In this document: positions 31,035 to 41,849 of the stretch, piece by piece | Numbering within the stretch: the stretch's first letter is position 1 | Layout: every line of letters begins with the position of its first letter | DNA from: Manihot esculenta | Taxonomy: Eukaryota > Streptophyta > Magnoliopsida > Malpighiales > Euphorbiaceae | Length of the DNA: 64,000 bases | Assembly (NCBI RefSeq): GCF_001659605.2 | Contig: NC_035176.2 | Coordinates: forward strand, 19,423,122-19,487,121 | Reading direction: 5' to 3' | Notes under the pieces: model-generated | Told to the model about the DNA's origin: nothing | What the model saw: only the letters and a program-made list of their open reading frames with translations | Database searches by the model: none | Program-made: the position numbers and the translations under genes

Positions 31035-31990
31035 TTACAGATATAAAATTTACTCTCTTGGTTTAATCTATATTAAGGCGACCAATTCAACTGATCGCAC
31101 TTCCTTTCGAAATTCATAAGCGTCTATTGAATGAATAGTTAGCGTTAAATGAGCAGGTCGGATTCCCTTCTCCAATAGTCATAAATAACCTCAGAGAAGT
31201 GAAAGGACATCTGATAACATATAAAAAAATAAGACCCGTTAAGATAATGACACGTGTACACGTAATTTAGAAGGGTCGTGTGAATTTTTCTATCTAGTTG
31301 GATCGGACAGTAGGAAGCTTGACCTGTAAAGTATGAAGATCAGACCATCAACACCCCTGACTTAACCAAAGCCCGAAATGGACAGGCAGACCTCTTCAAA
31401 ATTCGTACCACATACGAGAATTAAATATCGACACTATCGATCTTAGTAACTTAGGGCACCCCACCTTGAATATGACTGGGTGAACTGAGCACGACTTGAT
31501 GAGACTGGAGTAGAATGTCGACCTCCTACATACTGATCGTCTCCTTGGTATAACATTCAGATTATAAAATACGCGTGCAATAGGTACGAACTAGCTAGCT
31601 CTGCATTTATTATTATGTCGCCTATCATTAATGTGCTGCCTGATACACCTACAAAAAAACATCCCTGCCCAATTCGAAGGGGACATGGCACAATGGGTGT
31701 CAGAACGATCAGAGGTATATATATTACTGAACTAATCTAAAAGAGAGGTCAGACTCTCTCTCTCAGACACTCACACATAAACTATCGAACACATCATTTT
31801 TCTTCTCTTTAAAGCTTTCTCTTCTCTTTTTCTTTCTGTTTATTTTCTCTTTACAATACTAAAATGCCTCAGATATGATTTGAGCGTCAGAAGGTCTCCA
31901 TCGGGGCATCCTCAGTAGACCTTTGACCTTTTTTCCCATATTTTGCAGGCTCTTTTCTCCAGGTCGAATATGGAGAGACTCATATAAAAC
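31035..31990 (+). repeat. LTR-like 3' portion of relic H
   Basis: This holds a TATA-like stretch near 31710, CT-rich leader DNA (31735-31850), and TGAGCGTCAGAAGG and TTTTGCAGG motifs resembling 53643-53700 of element G. The exact end is not clear. Confidence 0.45.
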
Positions 31991-32026
31991 CTCAAAGGCA
32001 TTTTTCCATTATCAAACATATCACAG

Positions 32027-33614
32027 TCCATTAATCATTCCATCAAGTCAAACCATAGTCTAGGTGTCTGCATTTAATGATTACGTTGGATGACAGTTCA
32101 TCACTAATTATTAATGAATTTCTCATATTACATGATTAAATAATAAACACTTGAATGCTAAAGCTAATAAATGGATTAAATAGTAAATTTTATAAAATTT
32201 TAGAGATATTTTAATATATTTTTAAAATTTAAACAATTAATTAGTAAATTTTTTTACATTAAATAATAATTTTCCCTTAAATTTAAATATCAAAGATAAA
32301 AACATTGGTGGCAGGCTGGTAATTGGAATGAAAAAGGCCAAAAGTATAGAGAGCTACGATTATGGTAATATACATGTAGCATAGAAAGATGGTGCATGTA
32401 ATTAAACAAATGTTTATTAACAACATGGGGAGAATGACATATTTTATAATTGTGATTAAATTCTTACACTTCAGCAGGTAATGATAATTTTGTGAATTTT
32501 AATTCCAAACATTTAATTTTTCTTGTAAGATTCGTTTCATAAAAAGAAAAAATTAAATAAATCCTTACAAAATATATAAGATTTTTTATTTTTCGTTTTA
32601 AAAAAAATTAAATTAAAAAATTTAGACTCTTTTATTTTAATTTAAATAAATTATTAAAATGAATTTTTGTAAATTTTTTATATTAAAAAAGTTAATTACA
32701 ATAAATTTTTGAAAATTTTTTATACTAAACAGAGGGATGGAGTAGTAACATGTGGCAAGTAAAGCTAAAATTTATATCCAGCACATGACAAGGTTCTTCT
32801 CGTAACATCAACTAAAGTGATTGGATCCAAGGAATGACACATGGGCAGATAACAACAAATGCTATGGAGAAATGGAAATGGGGTTTATTATCTTATTAAT
32901 GTTTAAAAAATATTTTAAATCTATTTGCGCATATAATATTGGCTTCAGAAAATGTGGATTTCAAAAAGAATTTTCTGTAATAGATTGAGGGAAAAAACCC
33001 CTAAATGGAAAAGCATTTTCATTACAGAGCAGCTTTTATTCTAAAAATACTAGTCAAACTGATGTTCTACAGCTATCAGCACTGCCTGGATATGCCAGTG
33101 TCAATAGCGTTTTAGGAGCCTTTTTCCCTCCCTCCCCTCCGAGGAGGAGTGTGGAAGGTCACAGGTGAGCCAGTGAAGAAGCCCCTCAGGCTCAGGGGCA
33201 TCGATTTATATTAGGGAAGGACGTTTTCACATTTTATTGCTTTTCTATTCAGTTTTTTTTTTTTTTTTATTTCATAAATTTTTATTTTAGTCATTAGAAA
33301 TTCTATATGTAGCTTTCTTTTAATTTATTATATGCAAAATTTGAACTCGCTATTAATTTTCCATTTGAGAATTCAATATACTTTTTAGTTATATTTCATG
33401 TTTTTTTATATTAATATTTTTCTTATGATAATTTTAATGCTTGATGTGAATATGTTTGTTCTATATATACATTTTTACCTTTATTAATTATGTTGTTGAG
33501 AGTGAAACTCTACGTTGAAGTAGATTTGCAAAAAAGAATTTATAGCACCATAACCACTCTAATGCTTAAGTCACAAAAATATGTAAGGATAAAAAGATAT
33601 AAAGTTTCAAGGTA
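32027..33614. other. AT-rich unassigned DNA
   Basis: No coding frame with recognisable content. A short GC-richer patch (33110-33210) carries a pyrimidine tract TTTTTCCCTCCCTCCCCTCC followed by small inverted repeats. I cannot name it. Confidence 0.5.
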
Positions 33615-33619
33615 GCAAT

Positions 33620-33892
33620 TATTGGAGATAATGTTAGTTCGATTTTGAAACTACAATTAAAATCAACCACTTGAATTTATTTTCTATTGTAACTCGGTTA
33701 GAGATAATGCTGGTTCGATTTTGAAATCACAATCAAAATCAACCACTTAAATATATCTTTTGTTATAACTCAGTTATTTTGATTAGTTACTTTTATATTG
33801 GTTGAAGTCTTTATATATTGAATTCTCTTATATCTATTTATACTACACTCATCATAAATAAAATAAGTTTTCATTCTGAAAAAAAATTTTTA
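33620..33892 (+). mobile_element. 5' LTR of copia element J
   Basis: It contains two 76-bp tandem units, each starting GAGATAATG (33625 and 33701) and ending with a TAACTCGGTTA-like text. The same tandem arrangement is in the 3' LTR. The first bases (TATTGG) have decayed from the TGATAG of the 3' copy. Confidence 0.82.
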
Positions 33893-33893
33893 A

Positions 33894-33905
33894 TGGTATC
33901 AGAGC
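33894..33905 (+). promoter_or_regulatory. Primer-binding site of element J, initiator-Met type
   Basis: TGGTATCAGAGC, one base after the LTR; the standard copia primer site. Confidence 0.9.
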
Positions 33906-33953
33906 TTGATCCAAAAAATCTCTCAATTTTTTTCCATTTCTTCCGTTTCAATT

Positions 33954-34569
33954 ATGGCATCTAGTAGTACAACAAATATTACTCATGCCTCCGGTCATTC
34001 TCTTGTATTCAACGGTACTCAATTTCCATTAAAACTTACAGCTACAAACTACCCGATATGGAGAGCTTAAGTTTCTCCTCTACTTAAAGGTTATAGTCTT
34101 ATGGGGTATGTTCTGGGTACTGTCCAAATTCCTCATGTGTCTGTTACTCAAAAAGGAAAACAGGTTTCCAATTCAGATTACGAATATTGAGAGTGTCAAG
34201 ATCAATTAATTCTTATTGCTCTTCGATCTTCACTCTCATTTTTTGTTATGAATGTGGTTGCTGATGCTGAGACTTCTGCGAAACCGTGGAAAAAGCTGCA
34301 GATTACTTATGCAAATAAGTTAGCTATAAGAATTTTATCACCGTGTAATAAGTTGTCTCGTATGCAATGAGATTGTCACTCAATTTTTATTATCTTAATA
34401 ATGTAAAAAATATAGCTGAAGAACTGTCTTTATGTGGTAGTCCAGTTAGTGATGTTGATTTGGTTGTTCACGTTCTAGAAGGTGTTGGACTTGAGTTTTG
34501 CGATATAGCTGCTGTGGTCTATTTCTTTCACAATATCATTATATTTGAAAGCTTCTGGAAAGAGGTAAT
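33954..34569 (+). pseudogene. Copia gag relic of element J
   Basis: The frame from ATG 33954 reads M-A-S-S-S-T and then F-P-L-K-L-T-A-T-N-Y-P-I-W-R, the typical N-terminal gag text of plant copia elements. In-frame stops occur at 34068 (TAA), 34188 (TGA) and 34368 (TGA). A frameshift lies near 34366, after which gag text continues (L-N-N-V-K-N-I-A-E-E-L, about 34367-34560). The zinc knuckle and all that follows are deleted; the next element sequence is the end of RT. It is non-functional. Confidence 0.82.
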
Positions 34570-34975
34570 ATGGATGAGGATAAAGCAATGTTTACTTCAA
34601 TTATCATAGATAGCAACTTGAGGAAATCGGTTTTTGGGTCTTCTGCTGTAGATGCTATTGCTTATCAGAAATTAATTGGAGGATTACAGTATCTTAGTCT
34701 TACTAGACCGGATATTGCTTTTACGGTTAATAAGTTGTTACAGTTCATGCAACATCCGAATCAGTCGCACTAGCTAGCCTTGAAACGGCTACTCTGATAC
34801 TTGAAGTCCACTATTGATTTCAGTATTACTATCACTTCTCAATCAAAGCTTGTTTTTCATGTCTTTTCGGATGCAAATTGGGCGGGAGATCCTTCGGATG
34901 GAACTTCAACTACAGGGTTTATTCTGTATTTTGGCAAAGTACCGAGAAGTTGGAGTTCTAAAAAGCAATGAATAG
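34570..34975 (+). pseudogene. Copia RT end and RNase H, first part (element J)
   Basis: Residues [20 protein letters not shown] and H-P-N-Q-S-H are the classic end of the copia RT domain. After two stop codons the RNase H text F-S-D-A-N-W-A-G-D with T-S-T-T-G-F-I-L-Y follows, up to S-S-K-K-Q. Element E interrupts right there; the domain resumes at 51132 with S-I-E-A-E-Y-R-A. The reading frame before the insertion already had stops, so J was probably dead when E arrived. Confidence 0.88.
34971..34975. repeat. Target-site duplication of element E (AATAG)
   Basis: AATAG here and at 51132-51136. Confidence 0.93.
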
Positions 34976-36381
34976 TGATAGCGGTTGTCGAAGCCGTAAA
35001 AAATAAACCTATTATCAACCAACAAAATAATTTATAGATAACGGCAATAGGGTCGAACCACAGGGAATTGACACTACGGATTTTCTCAATAATGACTAAG
35101 ATAAACAAATAAAGTAAAATGAGGGGGGTTTTGTTTTGATGAATTAAAACTAAATAGCAAGAGAAAGCAATAATTAAAAAGATGAGTAAATCAATGGGAG
35201 AAAAGCTCTAGTTGAAGTATGGATCTATTTCAGTTGTTTAGAATTGATCATTGATTCTTTAATACTCCTATTTATTTCAATAAATTAGTTTAGGATGTGG
35301 AAGACGCTTCTCACAATCCAAATTTCTCCTTAGTTCTAGTTTGATTAGGAAACATTCACTATTCAAACACTAGTTAACGAGTTGCCAAGGAACGTCCTTG
35401 GGGTCCTTGGGGTTTTTTTACTTTTTAACTGTTAACTACCTTAAGACTTAGAGAAACCTAATTCTAACATTGCCAACCGTGTGGTCAAGTTTAGATTATA
35501 CAACTGATTGTACTTGTGTTTAAACAATCTAAGCAATTATGGACCTAAATCATTCAAACAATTTATCACTCATGCAATTAAAAGCAACAGGCCTTAATTG
35601 ATTCTAAAAGCAAAGTAATAATGATAGAAAGATCAAGTTGCATAAATATTGAAAATAAACAAGAGTTTAATAATGGAGTTTTAAATCTCCCAATTCATCA
35701 CAAAACTGAAAATTCTCAACTTCAACTAGAAAAAGAATTGTTTAGCCACTCATGGTGGATAAAATCACAAAAAGAAGAAAGAAAGAAGAGAAGAGAAGCT
35801 GCTGCGTTTTCTACAGAATTTCCGAAGGTGCTAAGATGATGATTTGCTGGTTTGAGACTGCCTCCTTTTATAGGTGAAGAGTCCTAATCCAATTAGGACT
35901 TGGAATCCTAATTTGAATTGGTCCTTTTGTGGTCTTTTATTCCTTCTTTGCTTTTGTATTTAATTATGGATGAATTCTTCTTCTTGAGAAAGTCTTTCTT
36001 GGAGTAACTCTTGGAGATGTCCTAGGATTGATCTTGAAGTAGGATAGGACTTCAATGCTTATGGATTTTGAATTTTGACTCTTTCCCGCGCTGTTGTCCG
36101 CCTCTGCTTCAGTTTGATTTTGGCAGTTGATTTTCCCAAATCACTTGCCCCAATCGCTTGCGCAAGTCAGTCCCAGTTTTCTGCTTCAGCTTGATTTGGG
36201 CAGTGATTTGGCCAAATCACTTTGACCCAATCACTTTTCCAGCTTTTTCTGCACTTTTTCTCCAACTTTCCATTTTCTTCCTTTTTTGTAAAAACATGAC
36301 AAGAACCATAAATTAAGTTGGAAAATATGTAATTAAGCAGTAATAAAGATAATAAAAATGTGGCTAAATTATGTTTGATCA
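34976..36381 (-). mobile_element. 3' LTR of element E (1406 bp)
   Basis: Plus strand TGATAGCGG…TTTGATCA. TATA on the minus strand lies at 35874-35882 (TATAAAAGG). The leader motif CCATGAGTGGCTAAA (minus) is at about 35741-35755. GTGATTTGG…CAAATCAC palindromes lie upstream of TATA at 36135-36235. Confidence 0.92.
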
Positions 36382-36418
36382 AATACCCCCCACACTTAGC
36401 TTTTTGCTTGTTCTCAAG
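36382..36418 (-). promoter_or_regulatory. 3' polypurine tract of element E
   Basis: Minus strand TTGAGAACAA then AGTGTGGGGGGTATT, with the 19-base offset seen in A and B, directly against the LTR. Confidence 0.85.
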
Positions 36419-37261
36419 CAACAAATAACTTAGTCAATCAAGCTTCTTTATCTTTTGAGCCTAAGTACCACTTAATTAGCCCCCCTAGATTCCTAAATTG
36501 AAACACCACAGTGTAGGATACATGTACTAAGGTTGTCCCCTCTTTCCTTGTTTCCCATCACCTACCATGGCCAAGGGAAAGTTTTTGATTTAATCATGCT
36601 TATTCTTTTATATTAGGTTTAATGCAACTCTTAAGAGTGACTTGCCCCCTTTTAAGCTTTTTTATTCAGCAACACTTTTTATTCTTGCCTGAAAAAGTCA
36701 CCAACCTTTTTATGCGAAGGTATATATTGGTGATACCCACCCTCGGTTACTCAGTTGGTCACTTGTCCAAGTGGCTACTAGCTTTGTTCATAGTCTTAGA
36801 CTATCAAAACAGGTTGTGTTTTTTGCTTTTTGATTTGCTGAGTTTTTCTTTTTCTTTTTCCATAACAATTTGGGCAAATCAACTCATAGAGAGTTACACT
36901 AACTTTTTATTGCATGTATTTTTATTTTCCTTTCCTATTGGCCACAACAGATTTAAAGATTCAATTCAAAATAAAGAACTCCCTAAGTAAAGGTAACACA
37001 CTGTAAATGGCTCAATTTAGGTTTAAAGGGTTGGAAAATTTAATGGGGTCATGAGATAGGAAGCTTTTTTAACTTTGTCATCTATGCTGAGTAGAGCAAT
37101 AGGCTAAAACAAAATTCTGTGTATATGTGCAGAAGTGAAAGATGTGTGCAAAAGAAGAAATGTGTGAAAAAATTTTGGTGTGTGTAATATGGCAAAAAGA
37201 TGTAAAAAGAAACAAAAAAGAAAGCAAAAGATGGTGTAAACAATACAAAAATATGTCCAGA
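36419..37261 (-). other. Non-coding 3' region of element E
   Basis: It carries one copy of the conserved CAGTTGGTCAC / CCAAGTGGCTACTAGC block (about 36690-36795) shared with A and B. No protein is recognisable. Confidence 0.7.
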
Positions 37262-37297
37262 ACCCCCACACTTATTGCAAACATTGTCCTCAATGTT
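37262..37297 (-). promoter_or_regulatory. Internal polypurine module of element E
   Basis: Minus strand AACATTGAGGACAATGTT then AAGTGTGGGGGT at the same offset. It lies 100 bases after the stop of the 3' ORF. Confidence 0.65.
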
Positions 37298-37396
37298 AAA
37301 TATATAAATAAAAATCAAGAGGGAAAGGGACTTCCTGGCCTGTGGGTGATTTCGTCAGTGATTTGGGCAAATCACTCGGCCAAATCACTGTCTGTC

Positions 37397-38314
37397 CTAG
37401 TCTGTAGGCAGAAAGTGGTCCACCAGCAGTTGTAACAAGTACTCCATATGATGCATTCTGTCCTCAATTCTGATGAGACGAGCCTCTACTGTCTGGTTTG
37501 GGGCTACGACTTCAGGGGCCTGATTTGCTTCCTGCTGGGGTGCCACTGGAGGTGGCTCATCTGGTGGTACCTGTTTTGTTTCCTCTGTTGTCCCACCTGC
37601 TGGGGCAGGTTGCTGGTATACTGTGGTCTGGATGGTTGTCTTCTTCCTGAACACACGCTCATGGCGTGGTGTGAGAGGTCCTGCAGGTGAAATAGAAAAG
37701 ATGTCCCCCACTTTGTAAAGCAACCCCATATCATCCAAAGTTCGAAGGTCCATGGGGGTTGGTTTGTTGGTGGGGGTGAGGTCAGTGTAGGTTGGATGCA
37801 GTAATTTCAGATTCACTGCAATGGCAGTGATCAAATGGCCTAAAATCAATGGTCTGTGATATTGGATAGTGCTGGAGAGTTGTGTGGCAACCCAGTAGCC
37901 CAGATGAATTTTCTGTTGTGTGCTCATACTCCACAAAATGTACAATTCTGTTCTGGTCAGGATGTTGGGTGCATCCTTCCTTCCAGAAAATGTGTATGCC
38001 AAGAACCTGTGTATGTACTTAAGACTAGGATTTTTGAGGTATAGATCTTTGGACTTGGTGGGGGAGTATGTGTCTGGTGGGTTGTCACAGAGTTCTTGAT
38101 AGGCTGAGTTGGGTTGGAATCCAGTAGGGAAATCCCAAGTGGAATCAGGGCATTCACATCCCATGGCAATGCTGAATTCATGCAGGGACAAGCGAAATCG
38201 CTGTCCTAACAGCCTAAATCCTACAGTGTCTGGTGTGTGAAGGGTGTTCATGGCTGTCTTATCAAAGTAGAATGTGGTGAAGAACTCATGTGTGAGCTCA
38301 GTGAAGGATGGCAT
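37397..38314 (-). CDS. Extra 3' ORF of element E (Athila ORF-1-like)
   Basis: This is a 305-codon open frame. It resembles the plant-only retrotransposon protein family annotated as ATHILA ORF-1 or putative plant transposon protein: L-T-H-E-F-F-T-T-F, F-R-L-L-G-Q-R-F-R-L-S-L-H-E-F-S-I-A-M-G near the start, then N-I-L-T-R-T-E-L-Y-I-L-W-S-M and I-L-G-H-L-I-T-A-I-A. The last ~80 residues are Pro/Gln-rich and end with a short heptad-like tail (I-E-D-R-M-H-H-M-E-Y-L-L-Q-L-L). I see no signal peptide and no clear membrane span, so an envelope role is not supported. The function is unknown. The coding text probably starts further upstream (38944). Element A keeps only the tail of this ORF. Confidence 0.75.
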   Translation of the reverse strand: MPSFTELTHEFFTTFYFDKTAMNTLHTPDTVGFRLLGQRFRLSLHEFSIAMGCECPDSTWDFPTGFQPNSAYQELCDNPPDTYSPTKSKDLYLKNPSLKYIHRFLAYTFSGRKDAPNILTRTELYILWSMSTQQKIHLGYWVATQLSSTIQYHRPLILGHLITAIAVNLKLLHPTYTDLTPTNKPTPMDLRTLDDMGLLYKVGDIFSISPAGPLTPRHERVFRKKTTIQTTVYQQPAPAGGTTEETKQVPPDEPPPVAPQQEANQAPEVVAPNQTVEARLIRIEDRMHHMEYLLQLLVDHFLPTD

Positions 38315-38411
38315 GTGAAGGTAGAAGAATGTGTCCTAACCAATGGCAGAGATAAGGGAACGTACCTGGTCTTGGAGTCTTAGTGCTTCAAGAGTGCCAT
38401 GGTGTATGTAC

Positions 38412-38944
38412 TTACCTGGATGGTATGGCAGGGAAGAGTCTGTCTAGCTTGGCTCGTTCAGATGCCTTGTTGAATGTTAGGGCCTGAGTGATATGATCTG
38501 GGTGTGCTGGTTTGGGCAAATCACTGGGCAGATGGCCTTCTTCGTGGCTTGCGGGATGTGTGTCAATGGGGGTCTCTGATTGTTGCTCTGGGCTCGGCGG
38601 TGGTGGCGGTGAAGTGTTCTTGGCCATTTTTGCCCATGGCCGGTGGAAGTGGTGGCTTCTGGAGGCGTTTCGTCTTCAAGGGTGTCCATCGCGACTGTTG
38701 AAGAGGCAGGTGGTGGTGCAATCATCGTCGCCTTGTTTCGCCGGTGATAGGTCTGGACATCCAGGTAGTCGGAGCGCCTGGTCTCTGTTTCAGTGGCCGG
38801 TGCTGTGTCGGTAGTGGTGGGGACGGGTGGAGGGTTGTCCATTGCCTCCTCATCACTGTCAGTGGGAATGCGCACAGGTCTGGGCATTCCTCGTCTTCTC
38901 CACATGCCAGGACTGTCGGTGGCCATCATCTTGATTCTGACCAT
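38412..38944 (-). pseudogene. Upstream part of the extra 3' ORF of element E, frameshifted
   Basis: One frame (38944-38477) starts M-V-R-I-K and is rich in Pro, Thr and charged residues. Near 38630 the sense text seems to move to another frame (M-A-K-N-T-S-P-P-P-P, 38627-38412) that ends F-P-A-I-P-S-R, about 100 bases before the 37397-38314 frame. The disordered composition suits a linker. The join of the pieces is inferred from order, spacing and composition only. Confidence 0.5.
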
Positions 38945-39368
38945 GGTTCTTGATGTCGCCGGTGATGGATTGGCATCGTTGGTGAAGGAAGTCTTGAAGA
39001 AGAAGAAAGAGATGAAGCAGAAAAGATAGCATGAGGGAAAAGAAAATTAAAAAAACTATTAAAGTGATTTGGGGTAGTTGAACTGCCCTGATCATTTAAT
39101 GCTGGGTCTGTGACTTATTGGCAGGGTGATTTGGTTAGTGATTTGGGCAAATCACTTGGCCAAATCACTTCTTCATTTCAATTGCCTGGTTGGTCAGGTT
39201 CTTTCTGTCGATTTGGCCTGTCGATTTGGGAACACCACCTACCCCAATCACTTGTGACTATGGTACATTCAGTCGATTTGCCCCAGTGATTTGGGCAAAT
39301 TGCTTCAGCTGGGCTGCCTCCCAGTAGCACCCTGGTTTACTGTCATGGGCTGGACTGCGGTGCTTTGA
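38945..39368 (-). other. Spacer between integrase and the 3' ORF of element E
   Basis: It holds several GTGATTTGGGCAAATCAC palindromes or variants (39120-39300). No coding content is recognised. Confidence 0.6.
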
Positions 39369-40520
39369 TCAGTAGTTTAGGGAAGGAGAATCTAAGGGAA
39401 CCTCCTCCACAAGGTGCACAGTAAATCCCTTATAAAATTGCTTCAAACGGTGCCCATTAACCTTGAAAACCTTATTTGTTTGTGGACTGCGAATGTCCAC
39501 AGCTCCATGTGAGTAGATGTGTTCTACCAAGAATGGCCCAATCCACCTAAACCAAAGCTTCCCAGGGAATAATTTGAACCTTAAATCAAAAAGCAAGACA
39601 TTATCACCAACCTGAAATTGTTTCCTTGAGATATGTTTGTCATGGAAGGCTTTGGTCTTTGTTTTGTAATCCCATGAAGCTTCATATGCATCACGCCGAA
39701 TCTCCTCTAGCTCTTGAAGTTGTAATTTTATGTTGATTCCAACTTCTTTTTCATTCAGATTACAGCTCTTCACAGCCCAATAGGCTTTGTGTTCAAGTTC
39801 CACGGGTAGATGGCAAGCTTTTCTATAGATCAACCTATATGGGGACATTACAATTGGTGTTTTGTAGGCTGTTCTATATGCCCACAAGGCATCATTGAGG
39901 CACATACTCCAATCCTTGCAGTTTGGGCAAACTGTTTTCTCTAAGATGGACTTGATCTCCCTATTTGAAACTTCGGCCAACCCATTTGTTTGAGGGTGAT
40001 AGGCAGTAGAGGTTCTATGGACAACATAGTGCTTTTTAAGGAGAGTTTCTACCACCTTGTTGCAAAAATGAGTGCCTCGGTCACTGATTATTGCTTTGGG
40101 CAGACCGAATCTGGAAAATATATGGGATTTCACAAAGTCAACAACTGTTTTTGCATCATTAGCCCTTGTTGCTTTGGCTTCTATCCACTTGGACACATAG
40201 TCCACTGCCAGTAGTATGTAGGTGTTGCCAAAGGAAGGAGGGAAGGGTCCCATGAAGTTCATGCCCCAAATGTCAAAGATTTCACATACCATGATGGGTG
40301 CCTGTGGCATTTCACTTCTGCCACTGAGGTTTCCTATTTGTTGGCATCTTGCACATGACCTACAAAATAAATAAGCATCTCGAAATATGTTAGGCCAATA
40401 TAACCCACATTCAAGAATTTTCAAGGCTGTTTTGCGTGAACCGAAATGTCCTCCACAGCCATATCGGCTGAAGGCTAGGACAAAATGTATTTCTTGATCC
40501 GGGATGCATCTTCTTATCAC
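39369..40520 (-). CDS. Integrase of element E (Athila type)
   Basis: This is a 383-codon open frame that would join element DNA to the genome. The zinc region has G-G-H-F-G (H25) and C-x2-C-x2-C at 53-59. The first zinc His expected in this family is not where I expect it (L-A-F-S-R-Y-G), so the finger may be damaged. The catalytic core has D107 (A-V-D-Y-V), D147 (I-S-D-R-G) and E183 (L-A-E-V-S); D147 to E183 fits the D-x35-E spacing. The C-terminal part has V-G-D-N-V-L-L-F and the W-I-G-P-F box. No chromodomain is seen. The upstream RNase H frame ends at 40539, so a stop or shift separates them. This is the only Athila-like integrase in the window. Confidence 0.93.
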   Translation of the reverse strand: MIRRCIPDQEIHFVLAFSRYGCGGHFGSRKTALKILECGLYWPNIFRDAYLFCRSCARCQQIGNLSGRSEMPQAPIMVCEIFDIWGMNFMGPFPPSFGNTYILLAVDYVSKWIEAKATRANDAKTVVDFVKSHIFSRFGLPKAIISDRGTHFCNKVVETLLKKHYVVHRTSTAYHPQTNGLAEVSNREIKSILEKTVCPNCKDWSMCLNDALWAYRTAYKTPIVMSPYRLIYRKACHLPVELEHKAYWAVKSCNLNEKEVGINIKLQLQELEEIRRDAYEASWDYKTKTKAFHDKHISRKQFQVGDNVLLFDLRFKLFPGKLWFRWIGPFLVEHIYSHGAVDIRSPQTNKVFKVNGHRLKQFYKGFTVHLVEEVPLDSPSLNY

Positions 40521-40538
40521 TTGGTCTGCACAATGCTT

Positions 40539-41849
40539 CTATAGGTAGGGCTCATCCCACACATAATACCTTGCATCTTTCTTGAGCTTATCTCTCATGT
40601 ATTTGGGCAAATCAGAAGGTAAATCACCTGTGGCAAGGTAATTTACTATATCAGCATACCACGGTTCCTCTTCTTGGACAGCAAACAGATGTTCATCGGG
40701 GAAGGTCTCATTGATGGGGTATGGCTCCATTTTTGAAGGTATTCTGCTGAGGTGATCAGCTACAAGGTTTTTCTTCCCCTTCTTATCATGAATTTCCATA
40801 TCAAATTCCTGTAACAGCAGTATCCATCGTACCAGCCTTAGTTTGGACTCCTTTTTCTTGATTAAATATCTCAATGCAGCATGGTCTGAGTAAACAATCA
40901 CTTTTGTTCCAAGTAGGTAGGGCCGAAATTTCTCCAATGCAAACACCATGGCCAGCAGCTCTTTTTCTGTTGTGGAGTAGTTGCATTGTGCTGCATCTAA
41001 GGTACGTGAGGCATAATGAATGACATGAGGAGAGTTACCTACACGCTATCCCAACACTGCACCTACAGCAAAGTTGCTGGTGTCACACATGATCTCAAAT
41101 GGAAGGGTCCATTCGGGTGGCTGGATGATTGGGGCAGTGATCAGCAGTGATTTGACCAAATCAAAGGCTGTTTTGCAGTTTTCATGAAAGTCGAATGGCA
41201 CGTCCTGCTGAAGTAACCTGCACAAAGGCTGAGTTATCTTGGAAAAATCTTTGATGAACCTCCTGTAAAAACCAGCATGGCCAAGGAAAGATCGAGTCTC
41301 CCGAATGCTGGTTGGATATGGCAAACTTTTGATTGTGTCTATTTTAGCTTTGTCTACTTCTATCCCTTTTGCCGAAATAATGTGGCCTAAGATTAGGCCA
41401 TGGCTAACCATGAAGTGACACTTCTTATAGTTCAAAACCAGATTTGTTCCAAGCATCTTTGAAGTATTTTCTCTAAGTTGGCTAGGCATTCATGGAAAGA
41501 GTTGCCATACACCGTGAAATCATCCATGAAGACTTCAATAATTTTCTCCACATAGTCAGAAAAAATACTCATCATGCACCTTTGGAAAGTGGCTGGTGCA
41601 TTACAAAGACCGAAGGGCACTTCTCTTGATCTTCAGGTGCAATAAGGATTTGATAAAATCCCGAATATCCATCTAAGCAGCAGTAATGGCTTTTTCTAGC
41701 AAGTCTTTCAAGCATTTGGTCCATGAAGGGCAAGGGGAAGTAGTCCTTCCTTGTGGCTGTGTTGAGCTTTCTATAATCCATGCATACCCTCCATCCATTT
41801 TGCACACGAATGAGTACTAGCTCTCCTTCAGAATTAGGGACAATGGTAA
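40539..41849 (-). pseudogene. RT (rest) and RNase H of element E, broken
   Basis: From the F2 joint the text reads I-T-I-V-P-N and N-G-W-R-V-C-M-D-Y-R-K-L-N. Near 41620 a deletion removes the stretch before M-P-F-G-L-C-N-A-P. The box F-M-D-D is present in the 41432-41620 frame. A frameshift follows near 41450, then the tether H-A-G-F-Y-R-R-F. A stop at about 41046 replaces a Gln in the G-Q-R-V motif of element B. RNase H continues (40949-40539) with S-D-H-A-A-L-R-Y-L and V-A-D-H-L-S-R. At least one deletion, one shift and two stops make it inactive. Confidence 0.9.

Larger units (their letters stand above)
24755..31990 (+). mobile_element. Tat-like Ty3/gypsy relic H (3' tandem repeats and LTR end)
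   Basis: This is a chain of different tandem-repeat families (24855-26715 and 29018-29165) followed by LTR-like DNA (31035-31990). The latter has a TATA-like TATATATATTAC near 31710, a CT-rich leader and the words TGAGCGTCAGAAGG…TTTTGCAGG. These last words recur as TGAGCGTTAGAATGG…TTGCAGG at 53643-53700 beside the gene remnants of element G. Tandem repeats next to the 3' LTR are typical of the Tat/Ogre lineage. No coding part remains. Ends and strand are inferred. Confidence 0.5.

Noticed and set aside
37397..38314. Reading the extra 3' ORF as a viral envelope gene
   Set aside because: I see no signal peptide, no clear transmembrane span and no furin-like site. The text fits the ATHILA ORF-1-like plant family, whose role is unknown.
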